Source: Luteibacter mycovicinus
Lineage (GTDB): Bacteria > Pseudomonadota > Gammaproteobacteria > Xanthomonadales > Rhodanobacteraceae
Direction: 5' to 3'
DNA length: 64,000 nucleotides
NCBI RefSeq assembly: GCF_000745235.1
Contig: NZ_JQNL01000001.1
Coordinates: 4,458,001-4,522,000, forward strand
The notes under the pieces are model-generated. The model had not been told where the DNA came from, searched no databases, and was given only the letters and a program-made list of their open reading frames with translations. The translations under genes and the position numbers were made by a program. The first letter of the stretch is position 1. The number at the start of each line of letters is the position of its first letter. Positions 43,329 to 51,064 of this stretch are shown piece by piece.

Positions 43329-44351
43329 GTGTCACAAGGAAGGTACTCAGTCACGATATTCGTCGCCGCCCCGGGCACACCGCTACTCGATGGCGGGACA
43401 TCTCTGCCTGGGCATATGTATCTGTCGACGAAAGTTGACGACAGGGACGCGAAGAGTCACGGGTTTGCTCCGGCGGAGCACGGACGCACAAATGGCGTTG
43501 GAGTGGTAGCTACGGACGATGTAAAGCAATACCAGAGCCCGCTTTACTCCAGAACGATGGAGGTGACCAAGGAACAACATGATCGACTGGAGGAGTTTGC
43601 TGAGAATCCGGCTATCTTCGGTTTCAACATGCAATACCAGGATGTGCGGAACAACTGCGTGGACTTCACCTGGGCTGCCCTGAACCACGCGGGCATCCAT
43701 CGCGAACGGCATCTTGTGGTACCCACCATTGGTGGCCTCGGGCCTGACATCCGGATTCCGACGTGGACCGAGGCGTCAGGTAAGAACGCGCTCCGGCCCA
43801 CCCAGAACATTAAGGATATTCAGAGCATCAAGGATCCGGTTCCGCACAGCCCGATGAATACCGAGCAGCGCAATCCAATGCCTAAAGACCGCTCCGCTAC
43901 GCAGTGGCTGCTGAGCGAAGAACGTACCCTCGACCAGCCCGCTCATCCAGCGAACGGTATGTTCCGCCAGGCGACGGATGGCGTCGCCAAGCTGAACGCG
44001 GAGCACGGTGTTGCGCCCAGCCCTCGCGATTCGCGCTTTGCAGGCTCACTGACCGTGGCCGCCACCGCGGAAGGCATGCGCGGGATCGATCACGTTATGC
44101 TGAGCGACGACGCGAGCCGGGCGTTCGCGGTGGAAGGCAACCTGCAAAGCGTGCATGGCCTCGACCGGAAGATGGCGTGGGTAGAGACGATGCAGGCTTT
44201 GGAGACGCCGTTGGATCGAAGCAGTGCGGCGTGGCCGCAGGCCGAAGAGCAGGGCAGGGCTCTGGTGCAGCAGCAGGAACAGCAGCAACAACAACAGGCT
44301 CAGCAGGAAATAGCGCGGCCATCGAAGGCGCCGGTCATGAGCCTGAGCTAA
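43329..44351 (+). CDS. Candidate X-T4SS effector: permuted cysteine-peptidase-like domain plus XVIPCD
   Basis: This 340-aa protein starts at a GTG at 43329 with TAGGAGA 7 bases upstream. Residues 1-125 look like a permuted NlpC/P60 or LRAT-type domain: His29 (PGHMYLS) precedes Cys110 (NNCVDFTW), the order seen in permuted papain-like enzymes that cut peptidoglycan peptides or acyl groups. A polar linker follows. From about residue 206 the sequence (HPANGMFRQATDGVAKL, RGIDHVMLSDD, RAFAVEG) and the Gln-rich tail (QQQEQQQQQQAQQE) match my memory of the XVIPCD domain, which delivers toxins through the bacteria-killing type IV secretion system of Xanthomonadales. There is no signal peptide, as expected. 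The secretion system itself is not in the window. Activity is inferred, not shown. Confidence 0.8.
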   Translation: MSQGRYSVTIFVAAPGTPLLDGGTSLPGHMYLSTKVDDRDAKSHGFAPAEHGRTNGVGVVATDDVKQYQSPLYSRTMEVTKEQHDRLEEFAENPAIFGFNMQYQDVRNNCVDFTWAALNHAGIHRERHLVVPTIGGLGPDIRIPTWTEASGKNALRPTQNIKDIQSIKDPVPHSPMNTEQRNPMPKDRSATQWLLSEERTLDQPAHPANGMFRQATDGVAKLNAEHGVAPSPRDSRFAGSLTVAATAEGMRGIDHVMLSDDASRAFAVEGNLQSVHGLDRKMAWVETMQALETPLDRSSAAWPQAEEQGRALVQQQEQQQQQQAQQEIARPSKAPVMSLS

Positions 44352-44360
44352 AACAAACTT

Positions 44361-44391
44361 TCCGCCTTGGCTCAGTAGTCCCCAAGGCGGA
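44361..44391. terminator. Convergent terminator between effector and glycosidase
   Basis: TCCGCCTTGG (44361-44370) pairs perfectly with CCAAGGCGGA (44382-44391). On the minus strand the stem is followed by a T-rich tail (AAAGTTTGTTTTAG), so it should end the long leftward run; it may also serve the effector gene. Confidence 0.75.
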
Positions 44392-45952
44392 CCTTCAGGT
44401 AAACCGGCTTCTGACCCAGATTGATCCCATAGTCCGTCTCATCGCCGTTCCACCAGCGACGCGCCTTCCAGACCCCTCCTTCGTAAGCGCCTTCCTCAAC
44501 CCGCAGCACCTGACCCATCCGCTTGTCGGAACGATCCCGCTCGAACTCCACTCGTGCATGGAACCCAACGAGCAAATACTCGTCCTTACCCAGCGGAATA
44601 AACAGCACATGCCCATCGGCGGCGGGGTTACCCGGCAATTCCGGCGGTGCGTCTCCCCACGAAGGTGCCCCATACGACACATGCGCCGTCCAGCCACCGC
44701 CCAGCGCAACGTCCGACTCCGCCTGCCCACGTTGCTCGACGGCAGCTTTCAGTGTCCCGCGAAACGCTGCGTCGGCAACCAGCCCCTGAATCGGCCCAAC
44801 CAGCGCGAAGTTCCGCGCATGCGCCTCGATAGCCGCCTTGACCTCAGGCGTATCCGCCGGATGATCGATACCGAAGATCGAAAAACCCACGCCGCCCTGC
44901 GCAAGTACATGGAACAGGTAAGGCGCATTCCCCGCCTCGAACCCCGTCTCGGAGATCCACGGCGGATTGTCCGCCCGCGTGTACTGCCCGACGACCTTCG
45001 TAAACTCGTTGTAATCGGTGCTGTAGAGATCGGTGCCGATGAAGTCGATGTGCGACGCGCTGACCTTCCAGGTGTCGAGCACGTTCCAGGTGGCGCCGCC
45101 GCTGGGATAGTCGTAGCCAGGCATGTGTTTGCCCTTGTAGCGCAGCCATGTGTTGACGTACATCGGTAACGGGTAGCGGGCCTTGCCAGCGGAGGCGACC
45201 TGATCGATGTAGCGCGAGATGCCATAGGCGTTGAATTGCTCGTCGGCGTCGGCCCCGAACGTTGCCGTCCAGTCGCCACCGGGAGGACGACGGAGCGCCC
45301 GCGTCAGCGCATCCGGCACCGGCGCGGCAAAGGCTTTCTCAGCGGCCGGCGACTGGTCCCGGATCGCACCGATGCTTCCCGGTTCGTTCTCCACCTGCAC
45401 CATGATGACCGTATGCCGGTCGCCGTCGACCTTGCGCAGGTGATCCATGAGTGCGGCGAAGGCCGTCTCATCCGCATGCAGGTTGGATTCCGCATACGGC
45501 GACATGTCTTCCTGCGGCGTGCCGTGTTCGTCGAGCGCCCGTGGGTAATGCACCGGGTCGGATTTCATCCATTCCGGCACATAGTGCATCTGCCCGTTCT
45601 TCCAGCTGCCGAACCAGAGCACCACCAGACGAAGCCCATGCGAGCGAGCGCCCGCGATAAGCGCATCTAGATTGGTCGTATCGTATTTGCCGGGAGATGG
45701 CTCGAACTGCTCCCAGTACACCGGCGCCTCAAGTGTATTGGGATGCAGGGCAAGCACGTCGTCCCAGACCTCGGGCAGCACCGCCGGCCACGCACTGGAG
45801 TTGTGCAGCTGCACGGCGAGCACCGTAAACGGCTTGCCGTCGACCTGCAGCGCGTGCCGCCCGTTCGCGTGTACGACGCTGGGCATATCCGTGGCGAGCG
45901 CGGAAGCGCTCGCCACGGCAAGGCAGCACCCAGCCAGAACGGTGCGGATCAA
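44372..45952 (-). CDS. GH35-like beta-galactosidase with DUF5597-type C-terminus
   Basis: This 526-aa exported glycosidase has no in-frame ATG near its signal peptide. The likely start is a TTG at 45952 that overlaps the stop of the TonB receptor (TTGA), giving LIRTVLAGCCLAVASASALA as leader. The catalytic domain has QLHNSSAWPAVLPEVW, the acid/base Glu in VMVQVENEPGS-like context (MVQVENEPG) and a second Glu in PWISETGFEAG. The C-terminal 150 residues fit the DUF5597 extension of bacterial GH35-like enzymes. It would remove beta-galactose in the periplasm or outside. In this locus, arabinogalactan side chains are a fitting substrate (inference). Last gene of the minus-strand run. Confidence 0.8.
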   Translation of the reverse strand: MIRTVLAGCCLAVASASALATDMPSVVHANGRHALQVDGKPFTVLAVQLHNSSAWPAVLPEVWDDVLALHPNTLEAPVYWEQFEPSPGKYDTTNLDALIAGARSHGLRLVVLWFGSWKNGQMHYVPEWMKSDPVHYPRALDEHGTPQEDMSPYAESNLHADETAFAALMDHLRKVDGDRHTVIMVQVENEPGSIGAIRDQSPAAEKAFAAPVPDALTRALRRPPGGDWTATFGADADEQFNAYGISRYIDQVASAGKARYPLPMYVNTWLRYKGKHMPGYDYPSGGATWNVLDTWKVSASHIDFIGTDLYSTDYNEFTKVVGQYTRADNPPWISETGFEAGNAPYLFHVLAQGGVGFSIFGIDHPADTPEVKAAIEAHARNFALVGPIQGLVADAAFRGTLKAAVEQRGQAESDVALGGGWTAHVSYGAPSWGDAPPELPGNPAADGHVLFIPLGKDEYLLVGFHARVEFERDRSDKRMGQVLRVEEGAYEGGVWKARRWWNGDETDYGINLGQKPVYLKVRLGDY

Positions 45953-48852
45953 AACGACACCGTCGCGCGGACCCAGTAATAGCGGCCGAGCAGGTCGTAG
46001 GTGGCGACGTCGGTATTGGCGTTGGTCACGTTGTTGGAATAGTAGAGGGGCGGCTGTTTGTCGGCGACGTTGTCGATACCCAGGTCGAAGCGGGTATGCC
46101 ATGGCTGCACGTTATAGCCTACCTGGATGTTGTGGTAGACGTACGCGCCCACCTTACGCTCGACGCCCGCGACATCGGAGTCGGCCGAGAGACCCTGGGT
46201 CAGATCGTCGCTGCCGATCTGCGAGCGGCCGACGTAACGCATGCGCCATGACGCGCTCCAGTCACCCATCGACCAGTTGAGGGTGCCGAGGCCGCGCCAC
46301 CGCGGGAAGTTGCCATACGAGTACGTGTACATGCCCGCGTTGTGGATCACCACCGAGCTGGGATCGGTCGTATCCGGGTTGACGTCGTAGCGCTTCATGT
46401 ACGTGCCGTTGAGCGACGCGTTGAACTTGCCGAAGCTCGTTTCAGGAAAGCGATAGGCCAGGCCGAAATCCGTTCCCGCCGCCCACAGCTTGCCGAGGTT
46501 GACGGTGGGCTCGGCGATGTAATTGATCGTACCGTTGCCGTTGCGGTGGATAAGGGCGCAGAACGCGCTGGACGGATTGGAATAGCACTGGTTCATCACC
46601 GTCTGCGCGGACACGGTGGAAATCGTGTCTTTCAGGTTGATCTTCCAGCTGTCCACGCTGAAGGACAGGCCGTCGAGCCAGTGCGGATCGTAGACGAAGC
46701 CGACGTCGTACGAGCGACCGGTCTCCGGCTTGAGCTGATAGCCGGCGAGCACCGAGCCCGACGCCTTGCCCGAAACCTGGCCGTCGGCCTGACGATACGA
46801 GCCGTCGGTCGGCACGTTGGCGCAGGCCGCCTCATGGCCGCCGGTATAGCCGTTGCAGGGGTCGTTGGCGGTTGCCGCGTCGCCGGCCACCCCCGCGTAG
46901 AGTTCACTGGTGTTGGGCGCACGGAAGACCTGCGAGACCGTGCCGCGCAGCAGCAGGTCGTCGACCGGACGCCACTCGAGCGAGACCTTGCTGTTGGTCT
47001 TGCTGCCGACGGTGCTGTAGTCGGACCAGCGCGAGCCCACGGTCAGATTCAGAGAGCGGATGCCGGGCAGGTCCGAAAGCAGAGGTACGAGGGCTTCGGC
47101 ATAGGCTTCCTTGACGTTGAAACTGCCTGCCAGCGTGGACGCGCAGTACTCGATGACGCCGCAAAGTCCGTTTTCGTCGCCGGTCCAGAGGGAGTCGGCC
47201 GAGGTGGACGTGCTCTCCTTGCGGTACGAGAGGCCCGTCGCGAGGCTCACCGTACCGGCGGGCAGGTCGAAGAGATCGCCGTTCGCGTTGGCCTCGAACT
47301 GCTTCACGGTGTACACGCTGGTGACCGTCGGGTTGACGATCATCGACTGCAGCGTGGCGAGGCTGGACGCCGAATTGAGGTTGAAGATGTCCAGCGGCGT
47401 GCAGCCGGCGATGGCATTGCCGGCGGCACCGCAGCGCACGCTGCCGTCGCTATCGAGAAACGACTGGCCGACCGCCTGATTGAATGCGTCGTAATCGAGG
47501 AAGCCGTTGTTGCGCGAGATCTGACGCACGCGGCCATAGTTGATATCCGCGTCCCACTGCCAGCTGCTGTTGCCGAACGAGCCGCGCAGGCCGGGATTGA
47601 GCTGCAGGTTGTACGTGTTGTACTGGTAACTCCGGTTGCCGAGGACCGTGGCCCGCGAGTTGAGGTCGTTGTACGAGGTGCCGGTGGTACGGTCGGTACC
47701 GAAGTTCACGCCGAACGGGTTGTAGTAGCTGTCGGCCGAGACGAGAAAGTTGTCCCCGTTGGCGAAGATCGGAATCGGCGCGATCACCGACGAGGACCTG
47801 GTCTTGCTGAAATAACCGTTGACGTATGCCTGCACCGAGGGCGTGATCTGGTATTTGCCCAGTACGAAAGCATTCGTGCGTTTCTGCGGAGTCTGCAGCA
47901 AGTTATAGGGCTGGTAGTTGTACGAATCGCTGCCGCCATAGCAGTGGAAGTCGCCCCGGCCGGTCGCGCCGGTCACACCCGGGTTGAGGGTGACGCGTGA
48001 GCAACCGGACGACGCGGCCAGGGCATCGGAAGCGGCGGAGCCGTCGTTGAAGTTGATCGAGCCGCCCGGCGTGGCCGACGAGCCTTGCTTCACCGACGCG
48101 CCGTCGATCAGGTAGAGCGCGTCCTTCGAATAGTCGCGCGCCGCGGCCGAGACCGCGTCGATGTCGCTGTAGGAGAGGCCGGCGATGATGCTGTAGTTGC
48201 TGCCGGTGTGGCCGGCTGTCAGCGAGAAGTTGCGCCGGTTGCCGTCGCTCTGCCGGCTGGTTCCGAAGTCGCTGGAGATCTGCACCCCATCGTAATGGTC
48301 GCGCAGGATGAAGTTGACCACGCCGCCGATGGCATCCGAGCCGTAAACGGCCGATGCGCCATCGCTGAGCACCTCCACGCGCTCGATCATGCTGGCGGGA
48401 ATGGCGTTGACGTCGTTATAGGCGAGACGTACGCCGTTGACGAGGATCAGCGTGCGCTTGTCGCCGAGGCCGCGTAGCGAAACGGTGGACGCGCCCGTAC
48501 CGCCGCCGTTGTTCGTGTTCGGGTTGGTCGCGTTGCCGGCGATCGAAGGGAGTTCCTGCACGAGATCGCCGAGGGTCGGCTTGCCGGTGGCTTCGATCGC
48601 CGCACGGTCCAGCGTGACCACGGGGTTGGCGGTTTCGGTATCGACGCGGCGGATCCGCGAACCGGTGACGGTCACGGCATCCAGTGTTTTGGCGTCGGAG
48701 CTCGTGGCGCCGGTGGTGTCCTGGGCAAACGTGGCGCCGCTGCTTCCCAGCAGGGCGAGACAAAGCGCGGCATGAAGCGTCGTGCCGGCGAAGCGCCTGG
48801 AGGAGGTCGGACAACACGAGCGGTCGTACCTGGTGCGATGACGTGAATACAT
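45949..48852 (-). CDS. TonB-dependent outer-membrane receptor (glycoprotein locus)
   Basis: This 967-aa receptor starts at 48852 with GAGGGAA upstream. A long n-region and signal peptide (AGTTLHAALCLALLGSSG, cleavage after TFAQ) precede the TonB-box/plug region (LDAVTVTGSRIRRVDTETA, KRTLILVNGVRLAYND, ERVEVLSDGASAVYGSDA). The barrel ends YWVRATVSF. It belongs to the branch of large receptors with serine/asparagine-rich plug ends, often peptide or glycan importers. Located between GH127 and a GH35-like gene, it probably imports glycopeptides or oligosaccharides released from the substrate (inference). Confidence 0.92.
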   Translation of the reverse strand: MYSRHRTRYDRSCCPTSSRRFAGTTLHAALCLALLGSSGATFAQDTTGATSSDAKTLDAVTVTGSRIRRVDTETANPVVTLDRAAIEATGKPTLGDLVQELPSIAGNATNPNTNNGGGTGASTVSLRGLGDKRTLILVNGVRLAYNDVNAIPASMIERVEVLSDGASAVYGSDAIGGVVNFILRDHYDGVQISSDFGTSRQSDGNRRNFSLTAGHTGSNYSIIAGLSYSDIDAVSAAARDYSKDALYLIDGASVKQGSSATPGGSINFNDGSAASDALAASSGCSRVTLNPGVTGATGRGDFHCYGGSDSYNYQPYNLLQTPQKRTNAFVLGKYQITPSVQAYVNGYFSKTRSSSVIAPIPIFANGDNFLVSADSYYNPFGVNFGTDRTTGTSYNDLNSRATVLGNRSYQYNTYNLQLNPGLRGSFGNSSWQWDADINYGRVRQISRNNGFLDYDAFNQAVGQSFLDSDGSVRCGAAGNAIAGCTPLDIFNLNSASSLATLQSMIVNPTVTSVYTVKQFEANANGDLFDLPAGTVSLATGLSYRKESTSTSADSLWTGDENGLCGVIEYCASTLAGSFNVKEAYAEALVPLLSDLPGIRSLNLTVGSRWSDYSTVGSKTNSKVSLEWRPVDDLLLRGTVSQVFRAPNTSELYAGVAGDAATANDPCNGYTGGHEAACANVPTDGSYRQADGQVSGKASGSVLAGYQLKPETGRSYDVGFVYDPHWLDGLSFSVDSWKINLKDTISTVSAQTVMNQCYSNPSSAFCALIHRNGNGTINYIAEPTVNLGKLWAAGTDFGLAYRFPETSFGKFNASLNGTYMKRYDVNPDTTDPSSVVIHNAGMYTYSYGNFPRWRGLGTLNWSMGDWSASWRMRYVGRSQIGSDDLTQGLSADSDVAGVERKVGAYVYHNIQVGYNVQPWHTRFDLGIDNVADKQPPLYYSNNVTNANTDVATYDLLGRYYWVRATVSF

Positions 48853-49009
48853 GGCTTCCCTCGTTGGCGGTGGCGATAGGGTGCAAAACTCCGTCGGCCG
48901 GTCGGCAGACCGGTCGCTGGGCAGGTGGAGCGTTTCCCTGCGCGCGCTAGCGCGTCGCACCGGGCCCGGTGCGTTTCCTCGTCGAACGGCGTGTGGCCGT
49001 TCCCCCGGT

Positions 49010-50947
49010 TCAGCCAGCGTCGGTGGCGGACCCTTCGGTCTGCCAGTACACGGCGTAGCGTTCACCCTGGATCGTGTTGAGCGGTGCGACATCGACCACG
49101 CCATGGCGTGTGGTGGCGCGGTAGGTCAGCGGCTTGTCCCCGGGGATAAGCCATGCAAGCGGGTCCGCCTCGTCCGGCGCGATCTGCGGGGCGGGTTGCG
49201 GCTTCGGCTCGGGTGAGGGGCCCGCGTCGTAGCGGCCGTATTGCTGGTCGTGCGTGAGGCCTTTCGCGCCGAGGCGCGCGGCGAGCACGATCGGCCCGTA
49301 TGTGATGGCCTGCAGATGATCGTCACCCGGCAGCGGCACACTGCGCAGGGTCATGGGCAGCGTCAGCGACACACGATCGCCGGACTGCCAGGTACGCTTG
49401 ATGGTCAGGTAGCTGCCGGGCGAGGCGAAGGTGTCGAGGGCTTCGCCGTTCACTTCGACGCGCGCCCCGGGCGCGATCCACGAAGGGATGCGAAGGTTCA
49501 GCGCGATCTCGCGAGGCTGCGTCAGTGTGAAGCGGAGGCGTGTGGCGGCTTCTCGCGGAAAATCGGTCTCCTGGCGGAGCGTGAGACCCATCTCAGGCCA
49601 GTCGAGTTCGGACGCGATAAAGAGGTTGACGTGCAGCGCATCGTCGTCGCGGAAGTAGATCGCATCGTTGAAGCGCGCGAACTCCTCGGCGCCGCTGCCC
49701 GTACAACACCAGAACGAGTCGGTGGGGGAGTTGTAGAACTTGGCTCCGCCGGGGCGCAGCGAGTAGTAGTAGAGCTTCATGCCCTGCGCGTCCTGCGTGC
49801 CGAGGCGCGCGTTGTACAGGTTGCGCTCGTAGTAGTCGAAGGCGCGCGGGTCGCCGTTCCACGCGTAGACGTGGCGCGTCAGCTTGAGCAGGTTGTACGC
49901 GACACAGCACTCGGCGGCATACAGTCCCAGCTGGCCCCTGAGGTCGCCGGGACCGGTGTTCCAGAACTCGTCGTTGCTGGATCCGCCTGTCGCGTAGGTG
50001 CGGTTCTGCGTGACGGTCTCCCAGAAGAACTCGGCGATACGACGGTAGCGTGGTTCGCCGGTCAGTTCGTAACGACGTGCCGCTCCGATGATCTTGGGGA
50101 TCTGCGTGTTGCTGTGCAGTCCCTTGAGCTCGTCGCGATGCGAGGCGAGCGGTTCGAACAGGGAGGCCTGGTCGAAGCGGTGCGCGGCATCGAGATAGCG
50201 GCTGTTTCCGGTGATGGCGTAGAGATCCACCATCGACTCGTTCATGCCGCCGTATTCGGTTTTCAGGATGTGCGCCATGTCGGCGTCGGAAAAACCGTTG
50301 AGCCAGCGCACGGTCCAGTTGCCGATGCCGGTGGCCACGGCGAGCGCCTGCTTGTTGCCGGCCAGCCGGTACATGTCGAGCATGCCGGCCTGGATCTTGT
50401 GGAGGGTGTAGAACGGCGCCCATACCTTTTCGCCGGCGCTGAGGCGATCGAAGAACGATTCGGGGAAGGCGCTGAGGTAGCCGTTCGGGCGCTGGCAGCT
50501 GGCCAGGATGGCGACCAGTTCGTCGCCGCGCGCCTTCATCGTGGCGTCGCCCTGCGCGGCCCAGGCCAGCGCCGCGGCGGAGAGGTAGTGGCCACCGGTA
50601 AAGTGGCCGCGCAGTTCGCAGTCGGGTTTTTCCCAGCCGCCGAACGGTCTGGCCGAGGATGGCTGACCCGCCTGCACACGGAAACTGTGCGCGAGCCGGT
50701 CGACCGGCAGACTATGCAGATACTCGAGGTTGATCGCCGCGGCACGGCTGAAGTCGCTGTCGAGTAAACGGACCTGATTCAGGGCGAAGGGCTGCATCCG
50801 GCATACCGGCTTTTCGCGTGCCGCGCTGGCGGCGACGCTGGCCGGGTCGGCGGTGTCGAAGGCGCGCACGCGGGGTACGGCGAGGGCGCTTGCGAAGGCC
50901 AGTGCCCCCGTCTTCAGAAACCGCCTGCGTTTGTCGGAACCCTGCAT
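49010..50947 (-). CDS. GH127 beta-L-arabinofuranosidase (DUF1680), Tat-exported
   Basis: This 645-aa glycoside hydrolase has a twin-arginine leader (KRRRFLKTGALAFASALA) and an (alpha/alpha)6 barrel with GH127 landmarks: GGHYLSAAALAWA, EYGGMNESMVDLYAITG, AECCVAYNLLKLTR and SFWCCTGSGAEEFARF. Glu346, Cys348, Cys414 and Cys415 reproduce the Glu/Cys zinc-and-nucleophile set described for HypBA1 of Bifidobacterium, where the nucleophile is Cys417. HypBA1 cuts beta-L-arabinofuranose from hydroxyproline-linked arabinosides of plant extensin. Start at 50947 because the Tat motif then sits at the very N-terminus. The gene is 117 bases after the Tat protein and 157 before the TonB receptor. Confidence 0.9.
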   Translation of the reverse strand: MQGSDKRRRFLKTGALAFASALAVPRVRAFDTADPASVAASAAREKPVCRMQPFALNQVRLLDSDFSRAAAINLEYLHSLPVDRLAHSFRVQAGQPSSARPFGGWEKPDCELRGHFTGGHYLSAAALAWAAQGDATMKARGDELVAILASCQRPNGYLSAFPESFFDRLSAGEKVWAPFYTLHKIQAGMLDMYRLAGNKQALAVATGIGNWTVRWLNGFSDADMAHILKTEYGGMNESMVDLYAITGNSRYLDAAHRFDQASLFEPLASHRDELKGLHSNTQIPKIIGAARRYELTGEPRYRRIAEFFWETVTQNRTYATGGSSNDEFWNTGPGDLRGQLGLYAAECCVAYNLLKLTRHVYAWNGDPRAFDYYERNLYNARLGTQDAQGMKLYYYSLRPGGAKFYNSPTDSFWCCTGSGAEEFARFNDAIYFRDDDALHVNLFIASELDWPEMGLTLRQETDFPREAATRLRFTLTQPREIALNLRIPSWIAPGARVEVNGEALDTFASPGSYLTIKRTWQSGDRVSLTLPMTLRSVPLPGDDHLQAITYGPIVLAARLGAKGLTHDQQYGRYDAGPSPEPKPQPAPQIAPDEADPLAWLIPGDKPLTYRATTRHGVVDVAPLNTIQGERYAVYWQTEGSATDAG

Positions 50948-51064
50948 GCCACCCCCGATGCTTATGGATCGCACCCCCCGATGCGCTGTTTCATCGTGCC
51001 GTCACATGGACGGACCGTCTTGTGTCATTTGCGGTGCGTCGATGCGGAATCCCGCACACCGATG

